DNA of 64,000 bases from JBBQVS01 sp038211295 (GTDB lineage: Bacteria; Chloroflexota; Ktedonobacteria; Ktedonobacterales; Ktedonobacteraceae): NCBI GenBank assembly GCA_038211295.1, contig JBBQVS010000008.1, positions 19,760 through 83,759 of the forward strand. Direction: 5' to 3'. Both the position numbers and the translations under genes were made by a program. A model generated the notes under the pieces. That model had not been told where the DNA came from. It made no database searches and was given only the letters and a program-made list of their open reading frames with translations. Each line of letters opens with the position of its first letter. The first letter of the stretch is position 1. This document shows positions 1 through 8,357 of the stretch, in pieces.

Positions 1-1
1 C

Positions 2-802
2 ATCTATGGCACGTTTACCGAGGATGACCGCCGCTTTACGGTTGGCATTGTTGGCACACGCAAAATGAGCAACTATGGACGGCAAGTCACCGAACGCTTC
101 GCTACCGACCTCGCGCATGGCAAAATGACGGTTGTCAGTGGCCTGGCCCTCGGCGTGGATACCGTCGCGCACACTGCGGCACTCGACGCGGGCGGACGCA
201 CGCTCGCGGTTCTCGCATGTGGCCTGGATACCATCTACCCACCCGCAAACTACTCGCTGGCAAAACGTATTGTAGAAAGCGGTCAGGGAGCATTGATTAG
301 CACATTTCCGCTTGGGGTGCGCCCCGACGCGGGCAATTTTCCGGCACGCAATCACATTATTTCGGGCCTCTCGCTCGGCGTCCTCGTCACGGAGGCACCA
401 CCTACATCAGGCGCGTTGATTACGGCAAATTCCGCGCTCAATCAGGGGCGCGAGGTATTCGCGGTTCCCGGCGGCATTTTTTCGCTCGCAAGCGGGGGCG
501 TCAACAAGCTTATTCAAGATGGAGCGCATCCCGTTACCGACGTGGGCGATATATTGGATCAGCTCAACATCCATACGTTTCCACACTCGGAAGAGACGCG
601 CGAGCAGGCCAGGGCGATTTTGCCCGAAAATCCAGAGGAACAGGCATTGCTCAAACTGCTTAGTCTTGAAGTGATTCACATTGACGAGCTTACCCGCGAG
701 AGTGCGCTCGAAGCCCATGTTGTCGCATCGACGTTGACAGTAATGGAACTAAAAGGTATGGTCAAGCATACGGGCGGAATGCACTATATACTGGTACGGT
801 AA
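2..802 (+). CDS. dprA: DNA processing protein DprA (5' end outside window)
   Basis: The frame is open from base 2, so the gene begins before the window. DprA loads RecA on incoming single-stranded DNA during natural transformation. Visible motifs are the Rossmann-like GIVGTRKMSNYG, then GLALGVDTVAHTAAL, the GNFPARNHIISGLS segment and TSGALITANSALNQGREVFAVPG, all typical of the DprA/Smf core. The last ~70 residues fit the small winged-helix domain often found at the C-terminus. An internal ATG at 65 could be mistaken for the start, but it lies inside the nucleotide-binding core and conserved sequence precedes it. The gene ends 24 bp before the right-end hairpin of a TnpB element. Confidence 0.93.
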   Translation: MYGTFTEDDRRFTVGIVGTRKMSNYGRQVTERFATDLAHGKMTVVSGLALGVDTVAHTAALDAGGRTLAVLACGLDTIYPPANYSLAKRIVESGQGALISTFPLGVRPDAGNFPARNHIISGLSLGVLVTEAPPTSGALITANSALNQGREVFAVPGGIFSLASGGVNKLIQDGAHPVTDVGDILDQLNIHTFPHSEETREQARAILPENPEEQALLKLLSLEVIHIDELTRESALEAHVVASTLTVMELKGMVKHTGGMHYILVR

Positions 803-950
803 CGGAGCAACTCACCTGTCACATACCCCATGACTAGAAGTCAGGGGCTTGTCCCTCACTCGAGAGTGGAGACGATAGGTCTAGTGACTGAGACCCACTA
901 GCTGAGGATATACCAGAGCTAGCAAGAGACGAGATGTACTTATCTCGAAT
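803..950 (-). ncRNA. Predicted omegaRNA (reRNA) of TnpB
   Basis: In characterised TnpB systems the guide RNA is made from the 3' end of tnpB plus the right end, and its last ~16–20 nt come from the flanking host DNA. Here the right-end hairpin (arms CCCC-TGACT and AGTCA-GGGG with one bulged base, 826–847) overlaps the tnpB stop. The guide would be copied from roughly 803–823, the dprA 3' flank. The 5' limit given here is arbitrary. The call rests on family knowledge and the hairpin, not on a scaffold match. Confidence 0.4.
826..847. repeat. TnpB element right-end hairpin
   Basis: Inverted repeat with arms 826–829 plus 831–835 and 839–847, a 3-nt loop and one unpaired base at 830. It overlaps the tnpB stop codon (834–836). 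Its position just past the gene fits the right-end hairpin used both for excision and as part of the guide RNA scaffold. Confidence 0.7.
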
Positions 951-2084
951 ATTCTTTGCAGCGTTGTAATCTGCATTCAAGGAGTACCCACATTGACGAC
1001 ACTTGAAGAGACTCTGAGAACGTCGGTTAGAACGGTGTTGATGCCCACACTTAGAGCATGTTTGGCTGGTATGACGTGGGTCTACTTTGACCACGTTGAT
1101 ACCTCTTGCCTCTGCTTTGTAGGACACGAAGCCGTGCAATTGAGCAAACGACCAACTGTGAAAGCGGCGTTTGGTCTCGACGTTCTTCTTGTTCTTGCCA
1201 CGCCCTATCTTGGAGGTAGCACGTATCTCTTTCAAGTTCTCAAACACGAGGGTACTGCCTTGTGGGGCATTCTGTACAATCCGTTTGGAGAGTACATGGT
1301 CATAGTCTCTTCTCTGCCGAAACCGTTTGCCCGAAAGGTGTTTCAGGTGCCTTTTGGCAGACTTGGTTCCTTTGGCTTGAAGCTTACGTCTGATGCGAAA
1401 CATCTTCCGCTCTTGCTCTTGCCAACGCTTTTCACCAAGAAACACATGTTCAGAGGTGACAGCAGGGCGTGCCAATCCGAGGTCAATACCAATGACGGTA
1501 TCGGTAGGGGCAATGTCAGGTTGTGGTAGAGAGACAACGATATGCAGTGTGAAGCGTCCCTTGCGGTAACACAAGTCAGCACTACACGTCTTGTATCCAA
1601 CGTACTGCATGAGATGGTGAGGAACTGTGAAGGGAAGTTCCATACGTCCGTGTGTCGTAGCAAGGCTACACGTCCGTGTGTTCCACTTGACCCAATAGGA
1701 ACGTTGGTCATAGCGGATACACGCTATCTCACTGTGAGGGCATTGTACAGGCGTGAAGCGTGGTATGGGGCGTCCTTGCTTCTTGGCCTTTGCAGCCTTT
1801 TTGGGGTACTCTTTTTCCTTCTTCACTTTCCATGTCAACGCACTTTTCACGGCTTCGGTAGCCTTGACACGCGCTGCACACACCAGTTGAGAAGGAAGGT
1901 CGGGGTACTGCATACGGAGGGGATAGTACGTGTCTTTGTGCAACTGTGTTCCGTTGCTACACTGTGTTGTGAAACCAGTATACGCAACTTCATTGAAGCA
2001 AGCGGTATGTTCCTCAAGTGTCTGTTTGAGGATTGTCGCTTGCTCAGGTGTTGGCTTCAGGTGTACAATAATTGTTCTATCCAT
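834..2084 (-). CDS. tnpB: RNA-guided endonuclease TnpB
   Basis: 416 aa, full length for the family. The N-terminal helical region is followed by a split RuvC nuclease: VIGIDLGLARPAVTS (first Asp), LVFENLKEI (Glu) and SLNADYNAAKNIRDKY (last Asp). A zinc finger lies between the last two blocks (CSKCG then CRQCG). All three catalytic acids are present, so the enzyme looks active. TnpB is the ancestor of Cas12 and cuts DNA next to a short target-adjacent motif using the element's own omegaRNA. Family knowledge says it helps the element persist by cutting empty donor sites. The start ATG at 2084 leads directly into a typical TnpB N-terminus. Confidence 0.93.
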   Translation of the reverse strand: MDRTIIVHLKPTPEQATILKQTLEEHTACFNEVAYTGFTTQCSNGTQLHKDTYYPLRMQYPDLPSQLVCAARVKATEAVKSALTWKVKKEKEYPKKAAKAKKQGRPIPRFTPVQCPHSEIACIRYDQRSYWVKWNTRTCSLATTHGRMELPFTVPHHLMQYVGYKTCSADLCYRKGRFTLHIVVSLPQPDIAPTDTVIGIDLGLARPAVTSEHVFLGEKRWQEQERKMFRIRRKLQAKGTKSAKRHLKHLSGKRFRQRRDYDHVLSKRIVQNAPQGSTLVFENLKEIRATSKIGRGKNKKNVETKRRFHSWSFAQLHGFVSYKAEARGINVVKVDPRHTSQTCSKCGHQHRSNRRSQSLFKCRQCGYSLNADYNAAKNIRDKYISSLASSGISSASGSQSLDLSSPLSSEGQAPDF

Positions 2085-2126
2085 ACAAGAAGTATATCAA
2101 TCTAGTATAGTAGAAGAAAAAAGGAG

Positions 2127-2176
2127 CGGCGTTGTTTCCTCCCCGTGCGTGAATGACAGGGGTCTCCACAACGCCG
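2127..2176. repeat. TnpB element left-end hairpin
   Basis: Perfect 9-bp inverted repeat, CGGCGTTGT at 2127–2135 and its complement at 2168–2176, with an inner CCCC/GGGG pair (2141–2144, 2159–2162). It lies between the tnpB start and the murF-alr start, where the left-end hairpin of an IS605-type element is expected. Confidence 0.65.
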
Positions 2177-2185
2177 AATTGTTAG

Positions 2186-4846
2186 ATGATTTTTCTGAAC
2201 CTTTTGCTTGAGGCCACGCAAGGCATTTTATATTACACGGGTAAACACCAGACGTTTCCAGCATTTAGCCACGATACACGCCAGATTGTTGCAGGCGAAC
2301 TCTTTGTAGCCGTGCGCGGCGAGCATAACGACGGACATACCTACCTGCTTGACGCGCTACAAGGCGGCTCAGGTGGCGTAATGGTCGAAGCACGCGCGTT
2401 CACGCTCCTGTCAGAAGAGGTACAACAGCGACTTGAACACGCCGAGATTGCGACGATTCTTGTCGAGGATACACGGCTGGCACTACAACAGTACGCACGC
2501 TTTATACTGCGTCACTGGCACTCTACAGTAATTGCGGTCACGGGCAGCGTAGGCAAGACCAGCACAAAAGAGGCGATTGCAACGGTGCTGGCAAGCACGT
2601 TTTCGACATTTAGAAGCTGGCAGAACTACAACGACTTGCTGGGCATTCCCCTCTCGCTTGGAAGGCTCGAACCGCATCATCGCTACGCTGTGCTGGAACT
2701 GGGGTGCGATCATCCGGGCGAGATAGCCGCGCTCTGTGCCATAACGCAACCGCAGATTGGCGTACTCACTCATATCAGTCCCGCGCAATTGCAGTATTTC
2801 GGCACTCTTGAAAATTTGGCGTCCGAACTGGGAACACTGCTCACAAGTTTACCAGAGAGTGGCGTCTTCTTCTATAACAACTACAACAAAGCCATCTACG
2901 AGCTTTTATTACACAATCACACGCTGCGTCCACACAATGTCGCGCTCTATCCCTATCTTGTACACAACATGCCTGGCTACACGAAAGACGAAGCACCTTC
3001 ACCTGTACAGGACATACAACTGGGATGGACAACGCGCTTTTCTCTTATGACAATGGAATATCCTACGCCCGAAACACCTACCGTTGTCGCAACGACATTC
3101 GCGTCCCCCCTGCTGGGCAAGCATAGCATACAAACGATGCTCGCGGCCTACGCTGTGGGTCGGCACGTGGGCATAGAAATAGACGCGATTGCCACGGCAC
3201 TGGCGAAGGTTTCTCCGCTTGCGGGTAGGCTTCGCAGGCTTGCGGGTCACGACGCGACCACTCTGCTCGATGATACACACAATGCTACTCCTGCCTCCAT
3301 GATTGCAGGTTTGCGAACCCTCAAGGCATTAGAGGCTGATTGTCGCATAGCTGTTCTTGGCGATATGCTCAATCTTGGTGAGTACGAGGCGGCGGCCCAT
3401 CAACAGATGGGGCAAGAGGCGGCCCAATGCGTTGACTATCTCATCACCAAAGGGGAACATGCCGTCGAGGTTGCCGATGCCGCGAAACACGCTGGCCTGG
3501 ATGCGTCGTGTGTGATTGTAACATCGACGCATGAAGACGCGGCACAGGCGGCGCGACAGGTGGCCCAGCAACACCATGCCCACAAAAAAGGGGTGCTTAT
3601 TCTTATCAAAGGATCAGAAGCAACCCGCATGGAGCGCGTGACCGAGCTACTGATGGCGGAACCCTGGCAGGCATCGCATACGCTGGTACGGCAGACGCCT
3701 GGCTGGAAACAAATCGTCGTGACGCGTGCCGAGCGACCAACATGGCTAGAGATTGACCTGAACGCGATTGCGAACAACACACGCGCGATAAAGTCGCTGG
3801 TCGGCGCGAACGTGCAGGTGCTTATCAGTCTTAAAGCGGACGCATATGGACATGGGGCGTTAAAGGTTGCCCGCACGACGCTCCACAATGGAGCCTCAAT
3901 GCTCGGCGTGGCAACGCTTAGCGAGGCAACGCCATTGCGCGAGGAGGGCATTACCGCTCCGATGCTGGTATTCGGCTATGTTCCACTCTGGCAGATGCGC
4001 GAGGCTGTGCGACAGGATGTAACCGTGACGCTCTATAGCAGCGAGGCGGCACATGCACTTTCACGCGCCGCCCTCGCGCTGGGGAAAACGGTCAAAGTGC
4101 ATGTCAAGGTGGATACAGGTATGGGTCGGCTGGGCATTCGCGAGGAGCAACTGGACGATATCGTCGCCCTTGTGCGCGAACTTCACACCCTCCCTAACCT
4201 TGTGCCAGAAGGGTTATACACGCACTTCGCGATGGCGGACACACAGGACAAGAGCTATTCACGGCGACAACTGCAACGGTTCCAGCATGTGTTAGCCGTT
4301 CTCGACGAGCAAGGGTTGCGTCCGCCGCTTGTCCACGCCGCCAACAGTGCCGCGACGCTCAGTTTTCCAGAGGCACGCTTCGATATGGTACGACCTGGCA
4401 TCGCGATTTACGGACTAGACCCCTCAGCAGAGGTACGCGTACCCGTAGCGTTTCGACCCGCGCTCTCATTCAAAACGCAGGTCGCGCAGGTCAAGCTGAT
4501 ACCAGCAGGAGAGTGCATCAGTTATGGTTGCACCTTTACAACCGAGCGACTCACACGCGTTGCAGTGTTGCCTGTTGGCTACGCGGACGGTTTCCGACGT
4601 AGCCCGAACAACTGGGGATCGGTCTTGCTTCATGAACGCGAGGCTCCCCTGCTTGGACGCGTCTGCATGGATCAATGCATGGTTGATATAACTGATATTC
4701 CGCAAACGCGCGTGGGCGACGAAGTGGTACTTATCGGACGACAAGGCATAGCAAGCCTCACGGCGGAACAGGTCGCGGAACGCCTCGGCACCATCAACTA
4801 CGAAGTGGTGGCTGAAATTCTGGCACGCGTACCACGTGTAGACTGA
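2186..4846 (+). CDS. murF-alr: MurF–alanine racemase fusion
   Basis: 886 aa with two enzymes in one chain. Residues ~1–495 are MurF, which adds D-Ala-D-Ala to UDP-MurNAc-tripeptide: VAVRGEHNDGH, the ATP loop VTGSVGKTSTKE near 117, and LDDTHNATPASM. Residues ~515–886 are a PLP alanine racemase: WLEIDLNAIANN, the PLP lysine in SLKADAYGHG (K550), HAANSAATL, the catalytic tyrosine in ISYGCTF (Y780), and GYADGFRR. The fusion couples D-Ala supply to its use and is well known from Bacteroidetes. A TAG sits immediately before the ATG in frame, so 2186 is the most upstream start. No clear Shine-Dalgarno precedes it, and the TnpB element end is just upstream, so native leader sequence may have been displaced. 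Confidence 0.93.
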   Translation: MIFLNLLLEATQGILYYTGKHQTFPAFSHDTRQIVAGELFVAVRGEHNDGHTYLLDALQGGSGGVMVEARAFTLLSEEVQQRLEHAEIATILVEDTRLALQQYARFILRHWHSTVIAVTGSVGKTSTKEAIATVLASTFSTFRSWQNYNDLLGIPLSLGRLEPHHRYAVLELGCDHPGEIAALCAITQPQIGVLTHISPAQLQYFGTLENLASELGTLLTSLPESGVFFYNNYNKAIYELLLHNHTLRPHNVALYPYLVHNMPGYTKDEAPSPVQDIQLGWTTRFSLMTMEYPTPETPTVVATTFASPLLGKHSIQTMLAAYAVGRHVGIEIDAIATALAKVSPLAGRLRRLAGHDATTLLDDTHNATPASMIAGLRTLKALEADCRIAVLGDMLNLGEYEAAAHQQMGQEAAQCVDYLITKGEHAVEVADAAKHAGLDASCVIVTSTHEDAAQAARQVAQQHHAHKKGVLILIKGSEATRMERVTELLMAEPWQASHTLVRQTPGWKQIVVTRAERPTWLEIDLNAIANNTRAIKSLVGANVQVLISLKADAYGHGALKVARTTLHNGASMLGVATLSEATPLREEGITAPMLVFGYVPLWQMREAVRQDVTVTLYSSEAAHALSRAALALGKTVKVHVKVDTGMGRLGIREEQLDDIVALVRELHTLPNLVPEGLYTHFAMADTQDKSYSRRQLQRFQHVLAVLDEQGLRPPLVHAANSAATLSFPEARFDMVRPGIAIYGLDPSAEVRVPVAFRPALSFKTQVAQVKLIPAGECISYGCTFTTERLTRVAVLPVGYADGFRRSPNNWGSVLLHEREAPLLGRVCMDQCMVDITDIPQTRVGDEVVLIGRQGIASLTAEQVAERLGTINYEVVAEILARVPRVD

Positions 4847-4923
4847 TTGGCAACTCTGCAACCGTTCATCATGGCGCAACGTACCAAAATTGACACAGAT
4901 AAGTGCAACACAAAAGGACGGCT

Positions 4924-5910
4924 ATGCAAAACGAGATGCTCATGGACACGGACAATACAAGAAAAGCATATTCTCATGTACAGAGAACAACGGCGGTTAT
5001 TATCGCCAACCCTACTGCTGGTAGCTATTCTCAGAATAAGCAGCAACTGGAAGAGACGATTACCTACCTACAAGCATATAACTGGCAGGCGGAACTCTGC
5101 CTGACAAAGGGGGTTGGTGATGCTAGACGCATCGCGTTAGAAGCCGTTGAGCAACATATAGATGTGGTGGTCGCAGTGGGCGGCGATGGCACAATCAACG
5201 AGATTATTCAAGCTCTGGCAAATAGCGACACGGCACTGGGTGTATTGCCCGGCGGCACCGTCAATGTGTGGGCGCGTGAGACGGGCATTCCACTCGATAT
5301 CATTGGCGCACGCGAGATATTGCTACAGGGTCGGACGCGCAGAGTTGACCTGGGGCAGGTGAGCAATCGCTATTTCCTGCTCATGGCGGGGATTGGACTC
5401 GATGGCGAGGTGACAAGTACCGTCGAGAAAAAATCGGTCAAACGCTTCGGGGTGCTTGGCTATCTGTTCGTGGGAACATGGCTTGGCCTGGGCTATCCCA
5501 GTTTTCGCGTCGTCTTGCAAATTGGTGAGCGCACCATTCGCACCAGCGCGATGCAGATTGTGATTGGCAACACACAGTTGTACGCAGGGGCGATCAAATA
5601 CACGTGGAAAGCGCAATGTGACGACGGTCTCCTCGACATCTGCATTTTACGCAAACAACATGCCTTCAATCGGCTTGCTATCGCGATTGCCTTTTTATTG
5701 CGTCATGAACAGCGGCAGCAATGGGTACAATATGAGACGTGCAAAGATATCAAGATACGTACCCGCCGCCGTGTCGCGATGCAGATTGACGGAGACGCGG
5801 CGGGAACCACGACACGGAGCGTTCCCCCTGTCACTTTTTGCATTGCACCCGACGCGCTCAAAGTAATCGTGCCGCAGCATCCGCCGACGGGTTTATTCTC
5901 GAAACCGTGA
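4924..5910 (+). CDS. YegS/DAGK-family lipid kinase
   Basis: Diacylglycerol-kinase-like protein that phosphorylates a lipid or sphingoid-type substrate; the true substrate cannot be told from sequence. The catalytic domain shows ANPTAGSYS, VVAVGGDGTINEI (the GGDGT nucleotide loop) and LGVLPGGTVNVWARE, followed by the beta-sandwich half with AGIGLDGEV and DGLLDICIL. The chosen ATG at 4924 has AAAAGGA 5 nt upstream; a GTG at 4903 in the same frame lacks a good ribosome site. It follows murF-alr by 77 bp and may be cotranscribed. Confidence 0.88.
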   Translation: MQNEMLMDTDNTRKAYSHVQRTTAVIIANPTAGSYSQNKQQLEETITYLQAYNWQAELCLTKGVGDARRIALEAVEQHIDVVVAVGGDGTINEIIQALANSDTALGVLPGGTVNVWARETGIPLDIIGAREILLQGRTRRVDLGQVSNRYFLLMAGIGLDGEVTSTVEKKSVKRFGVLGYLFVGTWLGLGYPSFRVVLQIGERTIRTSAMQIVIGNTQLYAGAIKYTWKAQCDDGLLDICILRKQHAFNRLAIAIAFLLRHEQRQQWVQYETCKDIKIRTRRRVAMQIDGDAAGTTTRSVPPVTFCIAPDALKVIVPQHPPTGLFSKP

Positions 5911-6007
5911 GCATTTCGACAAATACACGCATCATAGAACGCTGCTCGTTTCCTTTTATGCTCTCTTTTCGTATTACAGGCAGAGTATAGAAAAGTAAAG
6001 GCAAATT

Positions 6008-7762
6008 ATGGTACAGGCTATTTTACAAAATCAGCAACGTCGCCTATTGCAAGAGGAACGACGTATCGCAAGCCAGCTACAGGCATGTCTGGTTGGTTTC
6101 GAGGGCGCCGACGCCTACGCGACAACATTGCGGCAGGTGACGAACGCGCTAGATGATCTTTTCCTGCTCGTCGTTGTAGGCGAGTTCAATGCGGGTAAGT
6201 CGGCCTGTATCAACGCGCTCCTACGTAGCGAAGTGTTAGAAGAGGGCGTCATCCCTACAACACATCAGGTCACAATGGTACGCTACGGACAACAAAACGT
6301 GGAGCACCATGTTGAGGAAAATGTGCTGGAGATCGAGAACCCCGCCGAGTTTCTGCGCGATATCAGCATCGTCGATACTCCGGGCGTCAACGCGGTACTA
6401 CGCGAGCATGAACGCTTGACCGAAGAGTTTGTACCGCGAAGTGATCTCATTCTCTTTATCACATCGGTTGATCGCCCCTTCACGCAAAGCGAGCGTATGT
6501 TTATGGAACGTATCCGCACCTGGGGCAAAAAGGTGCTTGTCGTCGTAAACAAGATTGACATACTACGGACTCCCGCCGCGCTGGAAGAGGTGCTGGACTT
6601 TGTGCGCGACAACTGCAAAAATCTGCTTGGCTTTCAACCAGAAATCTTTCCGGTCTCAGCATTGCGGGCGCAACGTGCCCTGACTGCGGTTGGACAGGAT
6701 GCCTTACAACTCTGGGAAAGCAGTCGTTTTGGCAAGCTGGAAGAGTACCTGTTTCACACGCTTGACGAGGCCGAGCGTATTCGTCTCAAACTGCTCAGTC
6801 CGCTTGGTGTAATGCAACGTCTGCTCAACGAGACGCGCACCTCTGTACAACAACGTGCCGAACTGCTCGCGGAGGACGCCCGCACGGTTGGCTCAATTGA
6901 AGAACAGTTGCGCTTCTACCGCGAAGACATGGAAACGAATTTCACGCATCGACTCAGCGAGATAGAAAACATTATTCTGGATATGCGCGGACGCGGTGAT
7001 CGCTTTTTCGACGAAACCATTCGCCTGGGACGCATTCTTGACCTCGTACAGGGCGAACGCATTCGGGAAGAATTTGACCGTGACGTGATTGGCGATAGCG
7101 CGGCCCGTATCGACCATGCTGTACAGGAATTGATCGACTGGCTTGTACAAAACGAGCATCGGTTATGGCAGGATGTCATGGAGTACCTTGACCGTCGTCG
7201 TCAGGTCAGTGTGCGCCGCGACGATGAGATGATCGGTTCCGTAACACGTCAGTTCGACTATAACCGACGCACACTACTACAATCCGTCGCACGCACGGCG
7301 GCAGAGGTTGTGCAGACATATGACCGTCAGGCGGAGGCGATAGAGCTATCACAGGACATGCGAAGCGCGGTAGCACAGGCGGCAATCGCGGGCGCGGGTG
7401 GTATCGGACTTGGCGCGGCAATCGTGGCTTTTGTCGGAACGGCGGCGGCAGACGTAACGGGCGTACTCGCCGGCGTGGTACTGCTTGGTCTGGGACTCTA
7501 CATTATTCCAGCACGTCGTAAACGCGCGAAAGAAGATTTCAACACTAAAATGGAGGAACTACGCATTCGGCTTCACGCCGCGATGCAGGAACAGTTCAAG
7601 AAGGAATTGAACAATGCCCTTGTCCGCGTGCAGGATTCGATAGCACCATACACGCGCTTCGTTCGCGCCGAACAGAAGAAAACAGAGGCTATGCAAGAGC
7701 AAGTTGTACAGCTTGATAGCGCACTCATCTCGCTCAAAAACGAGATCGAACTCGTGCGATAG
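6008..7762 (+). CDS. Bacterial dynamin-like GTPase
   Basis: 584 aa. The GTPase domain shows G1 VVGEFNAGKSACINALL (~57–72), G3 DTPGVNAV (D123) and G4 VVNKID (N181). A long helical region follows and then a hydrophobic, Gly/Ala-rich segment at ~457–502 that looks like a paired membrane insertion or paddle, then more coiled helices to the end. This layout matches bacterial dynamin-like proteins, which remodel or protect membranes. AAAGG lies ~6 nt before the ATG. A 58-bp palindrome directly downstream ends the transcript. Confidence 0.88.
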   Translation: MVQAILQNQQRRLLQEERRIASQLQACLVGFEGADAYATTLRQVTNALDDLFLLVVVGEFNAGKSACINALLRSEVLEEGVIPTTHQVTMVRYGQQNVEHHVEENVLEIENPAEFLRDISIVDTPGVNAVLREHERLTEEFVPRSDLILFITSVDRPFTQSERMFMERIRTWGKKVLVVVNKIDILRTPAALEEVLDFVRDNCKNLLGFQPEIFPVSALRAQRALTAVGQDALQLWESSRFGKLEEYLFHTLDEAERIRLKLLSPLGVMQRLLNETRTSVQQRAELLAEDARTVGSIEEQLRFYREDMETNFTHRLSEIENIILDMRGRGDRFFDETIRLGRILDLVQGERIREEFDRDVIGDSAARIDHAVQELIDWLVQNEHRLWQDVMEYLDRRRQVSVRRDDEMIGSVTRQFDYNRRTLLQSVARTAAEVVQTYDRQAEAIELSQDMRSAVAQAAIAGAGGIGLGAAIVAFVGTAAADVTGVLAGVVLLGLGLYIIPARRKRAKEDFNTKMEELRIRLHAAMQEQFKKELNNALVRVQDSIAPYTRFVRAEQKKTEAMQEQVVQLDSALISLKNEIELVR

Positions 7763-7777
7763 AGCCGCCTACACGCG

Positions 7778-7835
7778 TAACTGAACCTCGCGAACGGGAA
7801 AAGAAATTTCTTTTCCCGTTCGCGAGGTTCAGTTA
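7778..7835. terminator. 58-bp perfect palindrome, bidirectional terminator
   Basis: Arms 7778–7806 and 7807–7835 are exact complements over 29 bp each with no separate loop. It lies between two convergent genes (dynamin-like on +, small membrane protein on −). Read either way, the centre is A/T-rich (AAGAAATTTCTT) and the stem is G/C-rich near the base. Confidence 0.8.
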
Positions 7836-7840
7836 TAAGA

Positions 7841-8242
7841 CTATCCATTTTGATTGAAAACGACGTTTATCAAAAGAACTACAGCAGCAGCAATACCAAA
7901 AGTCAATAGACCAGCAATAGCAATCCAGAAGCCTCCCGCGGCACTAACTATTGCCGCAACAACACCGCCAATTGGAATAAGCATGACAATGGATGTAATA
8001 GCCAGCGCGAGACGCTGCCCTGCGGACGCACGGTCTTTCCATGTACCCTGTGGGTAAACCTTGCCCTGCGGCCCCTGCGCCATACGCTGCGAGAGCCGTT
8101 GCGCGAATGCATCCATGAAAGCGTCATCATACACCGGGGGAACATTCTGATCTTGTGGTGGCGTGTTATAGGGTTGTTGTACTGGTGGGCCATCATACTG
8201 GGGACTTCCTGTATAGCCGCCGTATTGTTGCTGTTCTTGCAT
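7841..8242 (-). CDS. Small membrane protein with Gln/Pro/Tyr-rich N-terminus
   Basis: 133 aa, not recognised. Residues 1–40 are rich in Q, P, Y and G (PPVQQPYNTPP is typical), then a short amphipathic helix, then two hydrophobic helices (~78–100 and ~104–128) separated by a short turn. This is a common plan for small two-helix membrane proteins with a disordered cytoplasmic head. The stop lies 6 bp from the edge of the shared terminator. Confidence 0.7.
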   Translation of the reverse strand: MQEQQQYGGYTGSPQYDGPPVQQPYNTPPQDQNVPPVYDDAFMDAFAQRLSQRMAQGPQGKVYPQGTWKDRASAGQRLALAITSIVMLIPIGGVVAAIVSAAGGFWIAIAGLLTFGIAAAVVLLINVVFNQNG

Positions 8243-8290
8243 GTGCTGGCGTGTCCTTCCATGTGTCTATACATAAAACAAAAAGAATAG

Positions 8291-8322
8291 AACAGTCTCT
8301 TCTATAAGACTGTTTTATTTAC
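8291..8322. terminator. Hairpin terminator downstream of ctaA
   Basis: Inverted repeat AACAGTCT (8291–8298) and AGACTGTT (8307–8314), loop 8 nt. On the minus strand the stem is followed by a T-rich run (CTATTCTTTTTGTTTT), so it probably ends the leftward ctaA transcript. The plus-strand side also has TTATTT. Confidence 0.55.
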
Positions 8323-8357
8323 GCACTGTGTAAGGCAAAGTTGTAGGTATCAGAGAG

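Larger units (their letters stand above)
820..2178 (-). mobile_element. Stand-alone TnpB element (IS200/IS605-type, no TnpA)
   Basis: A single tnpB gene is flanked by two different subterminal hairpins, one around 826–847 past the gene's 3' end and one around 2127–2176 before its 5' end. This is the architecture of IS200/IS605-group elements. No tnpA (Y1 transposase) is present, so mobility would need TnpA in trans. The element separates dprA from murF-alr and its left end lies only about 10 bp from the murF-alr start codon. The exact ends cannot be fixed from one copy. Confidence 0.75.

Noticed and set aside
1542..2211. Plus-strand frames over the 5' half of tnpB
   Set aside because: Antisense shadows of tnpB, rich in Cys, Arg and Leu with no domain.
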